Positions 29,749 through 38,269 of a DNA stretch of 64,000 nt are shown in pieces; within the stretch, counting starts at the first letter, position 1, and every line of letters begins with the position of its first letter. Source of the stretch: Polycyclovorans sp964425915 (GTDB lineage Bacteria > Pseudomonadota > Gammaproteobacteria > Nevskiales > Nevskiaceae); contig CAYROO010000002.1 of the NCBI GenBank assembly GCA_964425915.1, positions 434,001 through 498,000 of the forward strand, read 5' to 3'. The translations under genes and the position numbers were made by a program. Under the pieces are notes generated by a model. That model saw only the letters and a program-made list of their open reading frames with translations. It was not told where the DNA came from and searched no databases.

Positions 29749-30798
29749 TCAGGCGGTCTGCGGCTTCAGCAGACCGCGCTCGCGGGCCATGGTGAGGGCG
29801 GTGTCCTCGATCATGTCCTCCTGGCCGCCGACCATCTTCTGACGGCCCAGCTCCAGCAGGATCTCGCGCGCCGAAATGCCGTACTTGGCTTCGGCACGGC
29901 GGGCGAACAGCAGGAAGCTGGAATAGACGCCGGCATAGCCCAGGGTCAGCGAGTTGCGGTCGATCCGCACCGGGAAGTCCATGATCGGCGTCACCAGGTC
30001 CTCGGCGACATCGCTGATCTTGAAGACATCGACGCCGGTTTCAATGCCCATGCGGTTGCACACCGCCACGAACACCTCCATCGGTGTGTTGCCAGCCCCG
30101 GCGCCCATGCCGCCGCAGGCGCAGTCGATGCGACGCGCGCCGGCCTCGACCGCGGCGATCGAGTTGGCGACGCCCATCGACAGGTTGTGGTGGCCGTGGA
30201 AGCCGATCTCGGTTTCCGGCTTGGCCTTCTCACGCAGCAGGGCGACACGCGCCTTCACGTCGTCCGGCAGCATGTAGCCAGCGGAGTCGGTGATGTAGAG
30301 ACAGTTGGCGCCGTAGGATTCCATCAGCAGCGCCTGCTCGATCAGCTGTTCCGGCTCGATCATGTGCGCCATCATCAGAAAGCCCACGGTGTCCAGGCCC
30401 ATCTTGCGGCCGAGCGCGATGTGCTGCTCGGAAACGTCGGCCTCGGTGCAATGGGTGGCGACGCGAATGGTCTTGATGCCGCAGTCGGCCGCCATCCGCA
30501 AATGATCGACGGTGCCGATGCCCGGCAACAGCAGCGCCGATACCGCGGCCTGCTTGAGGCCGGGAATCACCGCGCGCAGATATTCCTCGTCGGTCGCGGC
30601 AGGAAAACCATAGTTCACCGAGGCGCCACCCAGGCCGTCGCCATGGGTCACCTCGATCAACGGGCAGCCGGCCTCATCAAGTCCACGCGAGATGGACTGC
30701 ATCTGCTCGATGGTGATCTGGTGGCGCTTGGGGTGCATGCCGTCGCGCAGCGACATGTCGTGCACTTTGATCTTGATGCCTTGCAGGGATGTGGTCAT
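29749..30798 (-). CDS. dmpG: 4-hydroxy-2-oxovalerate aldolase (DmpG/HsaF/TesG type)
   Basis: A 349-residue class II aldolase that splits 4-hydroxy-2-oxo acids into pyruvate and an aldehyde passed to the partner dehydrogenase. Seen: VHDMSLRDGMHPKRHQ (Arg and metal-binding Asp), and GFHGHHNLSMGVAN with the two metal His. The C-terminal communication domain is present. ATG at 30798 has GGAG upstream. The open frame extends to 30933, but the extra residues (RESGIGNRES...) come from the inverted repeat between the genes. It is the last gene of the meta-cleavage operon. In steroid degraders the homologue is HsaF/TesG; the assignment to steroid rather than simple aromatics rests on context. Confidence 0.94.
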   Translation of the reverse strand: MTTSLQGIKIKVHDMSLRDGMHPKRHQITIEQMQSISRGLDEAGCPLIEVTHGDGLGGASVNYGFPAATDEEYLRAVIPGLKQAAVSALLLPGIGTVDHLRMAADCGIKTIRVATHCTEADVSEQHIALGRKMGLDTVGFLMMAHMIEPEQLIEQALLMESYGANCLYITDSAGYMLPDDVKARVALLREKAKPETEIGFHGHHNLSMGVANSIAAVEAGARRIDCACGGMGAGAGNTPMEVFVAVCNRMGIETGVDVFKISDVAEDLVTPIMDFPVRIDRNSLTLGYAGVYSSFLLFARRAEAKYGISAREILLELGRQKMVGGQEDMIEDTALTMARERGLLKPQTA

Positions 30799-30822
30799 GG
30801 GTAGCTCCGGGGAGGAAACAGC

Positions 30823-30911
30823 CGGGAATCGGGAATGGAGAATCGGGAAGGGTAGAAGCAGGGCATCTTCATGCCGTTGCGATTCCCGATTCCCGATTCC
30901 TGATTCCCGAG
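30823..30911. repeat. GGGAATCGGGAAT-type inverted repeat between operon genes
   Basis: CGGGAATCGGGAAT (30823-30836) is a perfect 14-base inverted copy of ATTCCCGATTCCCG (30882-30895). More partial copies flank both (AATCGGGA at 30841-30848, GATTCCCGA at 30902-30910). The unit resembles the extragenic GGGAATCGGGAAT repeats known from Xanthomonadales and relatives. The right part is inside the 3' end of the acetaldehyde dehydrogenase gene. In RNA it can fold to a long hairpin that may stabilise or attenuate the transcript between the two genes (inference). Confidence 0.75.
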
Positions 30912-31801
30912 CTGCTGAGCAGCTCTTCGGCAAACATCTCGGCGGTGCGCGTGGCCGAGGCGGTCATGATGTCGAGATTGCCGGCGTACTTGGGCAGATA
31001 GTCGCCCAGCCCAGCCACCTCCATGAAGCTGGTGACGCGATTGCCGTCGAACACCGGGCCATTGACCAGGCGATAGCCCGGTACGTACTGCTGTACCTCG
31101 GCCACCATGTCGCGCACCGAGGCTTCGATTTCCTTTTGCTTCGGCGCCTCTGCAGTGAGGCAGTGAATGGTGTCGCGCATGATCATCGGCGGCTCCGCCG
31201 GGTTGATCACGATGATGGCCTTGCCCTCGTCGGCGCCGCCGATACGCGCCACCGCGCCCGAGGTGGTGCGGGTGAATTCATCGATGTTCTTACGGGTGCC
31301 AGGGCCGACCGATTTGCTGGCGACGGTGGCGATGATCTCGGCGTACTTCACCTTCTGGACCCGCGACACCGCGTACACCATGGGGATGGTGGCCTGGCCG
31401 CCGCAGGTGACCATGTTGACGTTCATCTCGCGCTTGCCGGCATGCTCGCGGAGGTTGATCGGCGGCACGCAGTACGGCCCGATGGCCGCCGGCGTGAGGT
31501 CGATCATGATCACCCCCAGCGCGGTCAGCGCATCGGAGTTGGCCTTGTGCACATAGGCGCTGGTGGCATCGAAGGCGATCTGCACGCCATCGGCCTTCAC
31601 ATGCGGCACCAGCCCGGCCACGCCCTGGTCGGTGGTCTTCAGGCCATGCTCACGGGCACGCGCAAGCCCTTCCGAGCTGGGGTCCACGCCCACCATCCAC
31701 ACCGGCTCCAGCAGCGTCGATCGCTTCAGCTTGTAGAGCAGGTCGGTGCCGATGTTGCCGGGACCGATGATGGCGCACTTGATCTTCTTGGTGGTGGTCA
31801 T
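30869..31801 (-). CDS. dmpF: Acetaldehyde dehydrogenase, acylating (DmpF/HsaG/TesF type)
   Basis: A 310-residue NAD-dependent acylating aldehyde dehydrogenase that takes the aldehyde channelled from the aldolase and makes acetyl- or propionyl-CoA. Seen: IIGPGNIGTDLLYK (nucleotide loop, residues 11-24), the catalytic Cys in MVTCGGQATIPM (about 131) and SVGPGTRKNIDEFT. The last ten residues (IRNRESGIAT) are translated from the extragenic repeat, so the tail looks acquired when the repeat removed the older stop. Overlaps the hydratase by 4 bases. Confidence 0.94.
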   Translation of the reverse strand: MTTTKKIKCAIIGPGNIGTDLLYKLKRSTLLEPVWMVGVDPSSEGLARAREHGLKTTDQGVAGLVPHVKADGVQIAFDATSAYVHKANSDALTALGVIMIDLTPAAIGPYCVPPINLREHAGKREMNVNMVTCGGQATIPMVYAVSRVQKVKYAEIIATVASKSVGPGTRKNIDEFTRTTSGAVARIGGADEGKAIIVINPAEPPMIMRDTIHCLTAEAPKQKEIEASVRDMVAEVQQYVPGYRLVNGPVFDGNRVTSFMEVAGLGDYLPKYAGNLDIMTASATRTAEMFAEELLSSSGIRNRESGIATA

Positions 31802-32595
31802 GCTTCAAATCCGATGCGGGCTTCGCCGATGCCGGCCAGCGTCATGTGGAAACGGTCGCCCGGCAGCGCCGGCAGCAAGGGCGCCAGCGAACCGGAGAGG
31901 ATGATTTCGCCCTTGAGGAAGGGAATGCCGAAGCGCCCCAGGGTGTTGGCCAGCCAGGCCACGGCGGTCGCCGGGTGGCCCTGCACCGCCGACCCCAGGC
32001 CGCTGGCGACGTGCTGGCCGTTCTTGCTGATGTCCATCTTCACCGCTGCGAGATCCAGCGACTGCGGCTGCACCCGGTCTTCGCCGACGACGAAAATGCC
32101 GCAGGAGGCGTTGTCAGCGACGGTGTCCTGGATGCGAATCTGCCAGTCGCGGATGCGCGAATCGACGATCTCGAAGCAGGGCAGCACATAGTCGGTGGCG
32201 TCCAGCACCTGGTCCTCGGTGACGCCGGGGCCGCGCAGGTCCTTCTTCAGCACAAAGGCGATTTCGCCTTCGGCGCGTGGTTGGATCAGACCACTGCCGG
32301 CAATGCTGACCACTTCGCCGTTGGCGACCTGCATGCGATCGGTGAGAAAGCCAAAGTCCGGCTGGTGCACGCCCAACATGTCCTGGACCGGCTTGCTGGT
32401 GACGCCGATCTTCTTGCCGATCACGCGTTCGCCTTCGGCGCTGCGACGCTCTAGGAAGCGCAATGAGATGCGATAGGCATCATCGATGTCGATGGCGGTT
32501 TCGCGCGAGGTCAGTGGGTCCAATACCGACCGTGACCGCAGGGCGGTGAACAGCTCATCGCCGAGCGCGGCGATGCGGGCGTCGGGCAGCGCCAT
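31798..32595 (-). CDS. 2-oxopent-4-enoate hydratase (MhpD/HsaE/TesE type)
   Basis: A 265-residue hydratase of the fumarylacetoacetate-hydrolase-related MhpD family. It adds water to 2-hydroxypentadienoate-type products from the C-C hydrolase to give a 4-hydroxy-2-oxo acid for the aldolase. Seen: IGKKIGVTSKPVQDMLGVHQPDFG (split over the conserved metal-site region), PRAEGEIAFVL and the CFEIVDSRI block. ATG at 32595 shares its A with the TGA stop of the upstream C-C hydrolase. The frame upstream of that is antisense to other genes and not coding. Second gene of the meta-cleavage operon. Confidence 0.93.
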   Translation of the reverse strand: MALPDARIAALGDELFTALRSRSVLDPLTSRETAIDIDDAYRISLRFLERRSAEGERVIGKKIGVTSKPVQDMLGVHQPDFGFLTDRMQVANGEVVSIAGSGLIQPRAEGEIAFVLKKDLRGPGVTEDQVLDATDYVLPCFEIVDSRIRDWQIRIQDTVADNASCGIFVVGEDRVQPQSLDLAAVKMDISKNGQHVASGLGSAVQGHPATAVAWLANTLGRFGIPFLKGEIILSGSLAPLLPALPGDRFHMTLAGIGEARIGFEA

Positions 32596-33422
32596 CAGCC
32601 GTGCTCCAGAAAATCGATGACGGTACGGTTGAACAGGTCCCGGTGCTCGATCATCACCCAGTGACCGCAGTTGGGGACCAGCACCATGCGGCCATTCCGT
32701 AGGCCCTTGGCCAGTCGCAGGATGCCGCTGTCCGGCATCATCTGTTCGTTGAGGCCCCACAGCGTCAGCGCCGGGCAGGTGATCTCGCCGAGGCGGTCGC
32801 TGAAGTTGGGGACCTTGAGGGTCTGGATCACCTTGGGGTTCTGGGTGGTGGCCAGTACCGCCCGCTCGTGCACCAGCTGGTCGCTGACGCAGGCCGGGTC
32901 GACCACGAAGGCGGATTGGAAGAAGGCTTTCAGTTCCGGCTCGCCCACCGCTTGGCCACTCCCATAGAGTTTGAACATGGCCTGCATGCCCGGCATCGCC
33001 AGGTAGTCCGGCAGGTCATTGAGTCCACCCGGCGCCATCAGCACCAGGCGCTCTACCCGCGATGGATGCGCCAGCGCCATGCCCAGTGCGACGGCGCCGC
33101 CCAGTGAGTTCCCCACCGGGGTGCAGCGGTCAAGCTCCAGAGCGTCCAGCAGCTGCACCATGTCATCAACGAAAACGTCGAGGTGATAGTCCAGGTCCGG
33201 TTTGTCGGAATAGCCGAAGCCGGGCAGGTCCGGCACGATGCAGCGATAACCGGCGGCGACCAATGCCGGCACGTTGCCGTTGAAGTTGGAGTGCCCGCAG
33301 GCGCCGTTGCCGGAGCCGTGCAGGAACAGCAGCGCGGGCCCCTGGCCGAGGTCGTGATAGTGGATGCGGTGACCGTTCGCCAGCGTGGCGTAGCGACCCT
33401 CGGGGACGGGACGTTCGTTCAT
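32595..33422 (-). CDS. Meta-cleavage product C-C hydrolase (HsaD/TesD/BphD-like)
   Basis: A 275-residue alpha/beta hydrolase that would cleave the ring-opened meta product (in steroids, DSHA) into a dienoate and an acid. Seen: FLHGSGNGACGHSNF (oxyanion loop), DLPGFGYSDKP, the nucleophile elbow GNSLGGAVA, LMAPGGLNDLP and the His in NCGHWVMIEH. The usual acid, Asp in WGREDRxxP, is replaced here by Glu in WGLNEQMMP. Start taken at ATG 33422; an ATG at 33431 is equally possible. A much longer open frame on this strand (to 36608) is a GC-rich shadow of DUF3604 and the PPIase. First gene of the operon, divergent from an SDR gene. Confidence 0.87.
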   Translation of the reverse strand: MNERPVPEGRYATLANGHRIHYHDLGQGPALLFLHGSGNGACGHSNFNGNVPALVAAGYRCIVPDLPGFGYSDKPDLDYHLDVFVDDMVQLLDALELDRCTPVGNSLGGAVALGMALAHPSRVERLVLMAPGGLNDLPDYLAMPGMQAMFKLYGSGQAVGEPELKAFFQSAFVVDPACVSDQLVHERAVLATTQNPKVIQTLKVPNFSDRLGEITCPALTLWGLNEQMMPDSGILRLAKGLRNGRMVLVPNCGHWVMIEHRDLFNRTVIDFLEHG

Positions 33423-33551
33423 GGCGCGCATGGTTGCGCGGCGCCCGCGCGCGGGCTTCACCTGTTCAGACGATGCCGGGCGCCACCAGTGACCTAGCAT
33501 CTGCTGCAACAACGGGCGTTGCGGTGCCCATCGGATTCCGGGAGAACGCAG

Positions 33552-34319
33552 GTGGCGGACGCGGCACGGGTGGTGTTGGTGACCGGCGGTGGCAAGGGCG
33601 TGGGGCGGGGCATCACCGAGGTGTTCCTGCGCCAGGGTGCGCAGGTGATCATCTGTGGCCGTAGCGCGCCGGACACCCTGCCGGCCGTTGCCGGCCGAGA
33701 AGCCGCGTTCCTGCCTTGCGACGTACGCGACAGCGCCGCCGTGGCGACGATGTTCGGCGAAATCGCCGATCGCTACGGCCGTCTCGATGTGCTGGTCAAC
33801 AATGCCGGCGGCGCGCCGTTCGCGATGGCCGATGCGGCCTCGCCGCGCTTCCACGAGAAGATCATCGCGCTCAACCTGCTGGCGCCGCTGCAGCTGGCGC
33901 AGGAAGCCAACCGCCTGATGCAGCGGCAGCCCGAGGGCGGGGTGGTGGTGTTCGTCGCCAGCGTTTCGGCCTTGCGGCCGTCGCCGGGCACCGCCGCCTA
34001 TGGTGCCGCCAAGGCCGGCATTCTCAGCCTGACCCAGTCGCTGGCGGTGGAGTGGGCGCCCAAGGTGCGCGTGGTGGCGGTGACGCCCGGCCTGGTGCGC
34101 ACTGAGCAGTCGCACCTGCATTACGGCGACGAGGCCGGGATCGCCCAGGTGTCCGCCACCGTCCCGCTGCAGCGCATGGCCCAACCTGAGGATATCGGCG
34201 AGGCCTGTGCGTGGTTGTCGAGCCCGGCGGCCAGCTATGCCAGCGGCACGCATCTGATGCTCAACGGCGGCGGCGAACGGCCGGCGTTTCTGGATGCGGC
34301 CAGCGTGAACCAGACATAA
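33552..34319 (+). CDS. SDR family oxidoreductase
   Basis: A 255-residue classical SDR: TGGGKGVGRGI cofactor loop, NNAGG, catalytic Ser in FVASVSA and YGAAK active site. The GTG at 33552 is preceded by GGGAG and gives a normal SDR N-terminus; the frame opens at 33519 but those residues look like leader. Located 120 bases from the divergently transcribed C-C hydrolase, so it may share regulation with the meta-cleavage operon and act on a hydroxysteroid or acyl-CoA. The substrate is not known. Confidence 0.88.
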   Translation: MADAARVVLVTGGGKGVGRGITEVFLRQGAQVIICGRSAPDTLPAVAGREAAFLPCDVRDSAAVATMFGEIADRYGRLDVLVNNAGGAPFAMADAASPRFHEKIIALNLLAPLQLAQEANRLMQRQPEGGVVVFVASVSALRPSPGTAAYGAAKAGILSLTQSLAVEWAPKVRVVAVTPGLVRTEQSHLHYGDEAGIAQVSATVPLQRMAQPEDIGEACAWLSSPAASYASGTHLMLNGGGERPAFLDAASVNQT

Positions 34320-34352
34320 ACGACGCGCCACAACGGCGCGCGGGAGGGGTGG

Positions 34353-36338
34353 ATGCGCAAAGTGATACCGGGTTTTGCTGCCCTGGTGCTCGCGGCCTGT
34401 GGTGGCAGCTCGCCGGTTCCCAGCGACCTGGGCGGGCCGGTGGCCGAGCAGCGGACCTGCGTGGATGCCAATCCCCGCCGTAATCCCTATTTCGGCGACC
34501 TGCATGTCCACACCGTCTATTCGCTGGATGCCAACACGCAGGGCACGATCATCACGCCGGACGAGGCCTATCGCTTCGCCCGTGGCGAGCGCCTCGGGAT
34601 TCAGCCCTACACTCCGGAAGGCGAGCCGCTGCGGTTCAGTCAGCTGGCACGGCCGCTGGACTTTGCTGCGGTCACCGACCACGCCGAGCTGTTCGGCGAG
34701 GTCACGATCTGCACCGACCCCACGGCCGCGGGCTATTTTTCGCCGGAGTGCCTGTTGTACCGAGCCTCCCCGGAGCAGTCTTTCATCATCTTCAACCTGA
34801 TTGCCGTGGGGCTGCCGGAGTTGCCGCAGTTCCCGGTACCGGAGGGCATTCCGGTGGTCTCCGATCTGCCCATCCTCGGCAGCGAGGGCACCATTCCGCG
34901 CCTGCCCTACTGCGGGCTGGGGGGGCGTCGATGTCTGGATGCGGCGCTGACGCCCTGGCGTGACATCCAGCGCGCCGCCGAAGCCCACTATGACCGGGGC
35001 GAGGACTGTCGCTTCACCACCTTCGTCGGCTACGAGTGGACCGGCGCCCCGTTGTCCAACAACCTCCATCGCAACGTCATCTTTTCCAATGAGGTGGTGC
35101 CGGAGTATCCGCCGGCCTACCAGGAGCATCCCTCGCCCGAGCAGTTGTGGACCGCGCTCGATGAACAGTGCCGCACGGAGCTGGGCTGTGCCTGGTTGAG
35201 CATCCCGCACAACTCCAACCTCAGCGCCGGCACCATGTTCGAGACCGCCGACCGCAACGGCCGGCCCTACGATGCCGCGCTGGCGGCGGCACGGCAGCGC
35301 AACGAACCGCTGGCCGAGATCTATCAGCACAAGGGGCAGTCGGAGTGTCTCGGTACCCAGGGTGCCGGTATGCAGGACGAGCTCTGCGGCTTCGAGCTGC
35401 TGCCCTACAACAACCTCACCGGCGACCGCTTCGGCGGCGTCAACACCGGACCGCCGGTGGAACAGGATTTTCTGCGCGAAGCCCTCAAGGCCGGCCTGCA
35501 GACGGAGCGCACGCTGGGCGTGAATCCGTTCAAGTACGGCTTCATCGGCAGTACCGACACCCACCTCGGCACCCCCGGCCTGGCCGCCGAGGCGGACTAC
35601 CCCGGGCACGGCGGTGCCGGCCTTGCCGCCACCGACAGCGTGCCGGAAGGTCTTACCGACCTCATCGAGAACAGCCCCGGCGGGCTGGCGGTACTGTGGG
35701 CCGAGCAGAACACCCGGCGCGACCTGTTTGCCGCGATGCGGCGGCGCGAGGCCTACGCCACCAGCGGCAACCGGCCCATCGTGCGTTTCTACGGTGGCTG
35801 GTCGCTGCCGGCCACCGCCTGCAGTGCCCCCGACTTTGCCGCCGCCGGGGATGCCCATGGCGTGCCGATGGGCGCCGATCTGCCGACGCGCGCCGCCACT
35901 GACGGGGCCCCCCGTTTCGCCCTGTCGGCCTTGCGCGATGCCGCGCCCAGTGCCGAGCCACTGCAGCGCATCCAGATCATCAAGGGCTGGATTGATGCCG
36001 CCGGCGAGACCCACGAACAGGTGTTCGACATCGGCGGCGATGCCGACAACGGGGCCACGGTCGATCTGGCCACCTGCGAAACCGCGGGCCCGGGGTTCGC
36101 CCAACTCTGCGCGGTCTGGGAAGACCCCGACTTTGATCCCGCACAAGCCGCGTTCTACTACGCCCGCGTGGTGGAAAACCCCAGCTGCCGCTGGTCGACG
36201 CGGCAGTGCCTGGCGGCCGGGGTGGACTGCGCGGTGCCGGACGCGGTGCCTGAGGCCTTCGCCGACTGCTGCAATGCCGACTATCCGAAAACCGTCCAGG
36301 AGCGCGCCTGGACCTCGCCGATCTGGTACCGCCCATGA
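34353..36338 (+). CDS. DUF3604 lipoprotein
   Basis: A 661-residue protein of the DUF3604 (PF12228) group. The N-terminus (LVLAAC) is a lipobox, so it is predicted to be a lipoprotein with the mature chain starting at Cys16. Motifs suited to metal binding are GDLHVHTVYS (HxH) near residue 49, TDHAELFGE near 110 and STDTHLGTPG near 409, resembling PHP-type or amidohydrolase-like sites. Several Cys in the latter part suggest disulfides and export. The function is not known. GGGAGGGG lies ahead of the ATG. It overlaps the PPIase gene by 4 bases and forms a three-gene unit with HupE. Confidence 0.85.
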   Translation: MRKVIPGFAALVLAACGGSSPVPSDLGGPVAEQRTCVDANPRRNPYFGDLHVHTVYSLDANTQGTIITPDEAYRFARGERLGIQPYTPEGEPLRFSQLARPLDFAAVTDHAELFGEVTICTDPTAAGYFSPECLLYRASPEQSFIIFNLIAVGLPELPQFPVPEGIPVVSDLPILGSEGTIPRLPYCGLGGRRCLDAALTPWRDIQRAAEAHYDRGEDCRFTTFVGYEWTGAPLSNNLHRNVIFSNEVVPEYPPAYQEHPSPEQLWTALDEQCRTELGCAWLSIPHNSNLSAGTMFETADRNGRPYDAALAAARQRNEPLAEIYQHKGQSECLGTQGAGMQDELCGFELLPYNNLTGDRFGGVNTGPPVEQDFLREALKAGLQTERTLGVNPFKYGFIGSTDTHLGTPGLAAEADYPGHGGAGLAATDSVPEGLTDLIENSPGGLAVLWAEQNTRRDLFAAMRRREAYATSGNRPIVRFYGGWSLPATACSAPDFAAAGDAHGVPMGADLPTRAATDGAPRFALSALRDAAPSAEPLQRIQIIKGWIDAAGETHEQVFDIGGDADNGATVDLATCETAGPGFAQLCAVWEDPDFDPAQAAFYYARVVENPSCRWSTRQCLAAGVDCAVPDAVPEAFADCCNADYPKTVQERAWTSPIWYRP

Positions 36339-37198
36339 GCCGGTGGTGGCGCGCGCCGGGGCTGCATTTCCTGCTGATCGGCGCCGGGCTGCTGTGGCTG
36401 AGTCGGCAGGGCACGCCACCGCCGGAGCCGCTGACGGTGACCGACGCCCTGCGGGCACAGGTGACCCAGGCCTGGCGCCAGGAGACCGGCCGCGCGCCGA
36501 CACCGGAGGAAGCCGCCGCGGCGCTCGCCCATGCGCTCGATGAGGCGCGCCTGCTGCAGGCCGCGCTGGCGGCGGGTTGGGATGCGCGGGATCCTGTGGT
36601 GCGGACACGTCTGATCAGCAATCTGCGCCTGGCCGATCCCGACCGGGAAGCCGACGACGACACCTTATTGGCTGAAGCGCTGGCGTTGGGGATGGCCGAG
36701 GCTGACCCGGTGGCGCGGCGGCGGCTGATCGATCGTCAGCGGCGTGCGCTGTCGTCGCCATCCGCCATCCCCGCCAGCGCCCTGCACGCGGATGCTGACG
36801 ATGCGCCTTTGCGCTACGGCTTTGAACAGCGCTATTTCGGCCAAGACCGCGCGGCGGCCGAAGCCGCGCGTCTGATGCTGGCCGAAGGTGGCCAGGTCGA
36901 CAGCACCCCGCTGCTGCTGGGTAACCGGCAGGCGCCGGCCACCCTCGATGCGGTCTCGCAGCGCTGGGGCCCGGCGCTGGCACAGGCCTTGCCGACGCTG
37001 ACCCTGGGCCAGTGGTCACCGCCGCTGCAGTCGGCCTACGGTTGGCATCTGCTGCGGGTGTCGGCGGTGGAGCCGGCCACGGGGCATCGGCCCAGCCGGA
37101 TCGGTCGCGCCTATGGCTGGCTGTCGGCACACGGCCGGGCGCATTCCGAGGCAGGTTTGACCGCGCTGCGGCAACGCTACCCGGTGGCAACGCCATGA
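36335..37198 (+). CDS. Periplasmic peptidyl-prolyl isomerase/SurA-like foldase
   Basis: A 287-residue protein with an N-terminal membrane anchor (FLLIGAGLLWLS, about residues 11-22) and a periplasmic part. The N-terminal helical region resembles SurA-like chaperone segments and the C-terminus has a parvulin-like ending, LGQWSPPLQSAYGWHLLRV (about 222-240). The parvulin core is short and divergent, so isomerase activity is uncertain. ATGA overlaps link it to DUF3604 upstream and HupE downstream. Its likely job is to fold or metallate the exported partner, an inference from coupling. Confidence 0.75.
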   Translation: MSRWWRAPGLHFLLIGAGLLWLSRQGTPPPEPLTVTDALRAQVTQAWRQETGRAPTPEEAAAALAHALDEARLLQAALAAGWDARDPVVRTRLISNLRLADPDREADDDTLLAEALALGMAEADPVARRRLIDRQRRALSSPSAIPASALHADADDAPLRYGFEQRYFGQDRAAAEAARLMLAEGGQVDSTPLLLGNRQAPATLDAVSQRWGPALAQALPTLTLGQWSPPLQSAYGWHLLRVSAVEPATGHRPSRIGRAYGWLSAHGRAHSEAGLTALRQRYPVATP

Positions 37199-38187
37199 GC
37201 TGCCGCTGGCTGGTCCTGGGGCTGCTGGCGCTGGCCGGCGCCGCCGGCGCGCATCCGTTGGCGCCAGCGCTGTGGGTGCTCGAATCTGAGGGCGAATCCG
37301 TAACCGTGCGCTGGCAGGTGACGCCCGGCAGCGTCGCCGCACGCCAGCTGCAACCGCGCTGGCCCGCCGCCTGTGAGACGCGCTCGGCCGCTGTGCCGGA
37401 CACCGTTCGCAGTGCCGAGCGGCGGCAGTGGACCCTGCACTGCCCAGGTGGATTGGCCGGGCAGACCGTGGCGGTCGACGGTCTCACGACGACGCCGGTG
37501 AATGTCATCCTGCGCTGGCAGCCGCAGGGTGCCGCCGCCCATACCTGGCTGCTGGATGCCGGACAGCCGGCGGTGACCCTGCCATGGCCCGGCGCGGTCC
37601 GGTCAGTGCTGCCGCAGTACCTGGGGCTGGGCGTGGAGCACCTGCTGCTGGGGCCGGATCACGTGTTGTTCGTGCTGGGCATCGTGCTGCTGGTGCGCGG
37701 CAGACGTCGTCTGGTGTGGACCCTGAGCGCCTTCACCTTGGGCCATAGCCTGACCCTGGCACTGGCCGCCACCGGGCGCTTGCAGGTGTGGCCAGCGCTG
37801 ACCGAGTGGTTAATCGCCTTGAGCCTGTTCTGGCTGGCACTGGAAGCGGCGCGGCCGCCCAAGCAGCGGCGTGGGGCCTGGCAGCAGCAGCCGGGCGTGC
37901 TGGCCTTCGGCTTTGGCCTGTTCCACGGCCTGGGCTTCGCCGGCGTACTGGCCGAGATCGGCCTGCCGACCGGGGCGCTGATTCCGGCTTTGTTGGGCTT
38001 CAACCTGGGGATCGAACTGGGGCAGCTACTACTGGTGGCGGTGCTGTTGGGCCTGAGGGCGCTGTTGGCCCGCGGCGCCACGGCGATGCCACGCTGGGCG
38101 GCGGCAGTGCCGGTGTATGCGATGGGCGGGCTGGCAGCGTACTGGTGCCTCGAGCGCGGAGCCCCGTTGCTGGGCCTCAATGGCTAA
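37195..38187 (+). CDS. HupE/UreJ family membrane protein
   Basis: A 330-residue protein with a signal peptide (LVLGLLALAGAAGAHPL), a periplasmic N-terminal domain of about 110 residues, and six or seven membrane helices matching the HupE_UreJ_2 group. The HLLLGPDHVLFVLGIVLL and TLGHSLTLALA blocks and FGLFHGLGFAGVL carry the His residues that bind nickel in related permeases. The start overlaps the PPIase stop (ATGA). A longer open frame from 37012 is a shadow of the PPIase. HupE proteins move nickel, so the unit may supply a metal for DUF3604 (inference). Confidence 0.88.
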   Translation: MSCRWLVLGLLALAGAAGAHPLAPALWVLESEGESVTVRWQVTPGSVAARQLQPRWPAACETRSAAVPDTVRSAERRQWTLHCPGGLAGQTVAVDGLTTTPVNVILRWQPQGAAAHTWLLDAGQPAVTLPWPGAVRSVLPQYLGLGVEHLLLGPDHVLFVLGIVLLVRGRRRLVWTLSAFTLGHSLTLALAATGRLQVWPALTEWLIALSLFWLALEAARPPKQRRGAWQQQPGVLAFGFGLFHGLGFAGVLAEIGLPTGALIPALLGFNLGIELGQLLLVAVLLGLRALLARGATAMPRWAAAVPVYAMGGLAAYWCLERGAPLLGLNG

Positions 38188-38269
38188 GGAAATCCGATAC
38201 GCGCAGGAGCAGGTGTAGAATGCTGCGGTGCAACATACTGATCGCGGACAGGCCGCGAGGAGGTCGACA

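Noticed and set aside
30692..32191. Long plus-strand open frame
   Set aside because: Antisense to three well-supported meta-cleavage genes.
33506..33522. Inverted repeat GCAAC-n7-GTTGC between the C-C hydrolase and SDR genes
   Set aside because: Only 5-base arms in a GC-rich gap; too weak to call an operator.
32595..36608. Open frame of 1337 codons on the minus strand
   Set aside because: Only its last 275 codons match a protein (the C-C hydrolase). The rest lies antisense to DUF3604 and the PPIase, which have clear motifs, and has the low-complexity Arg/Gly/Ala look of a high-GC shadow.
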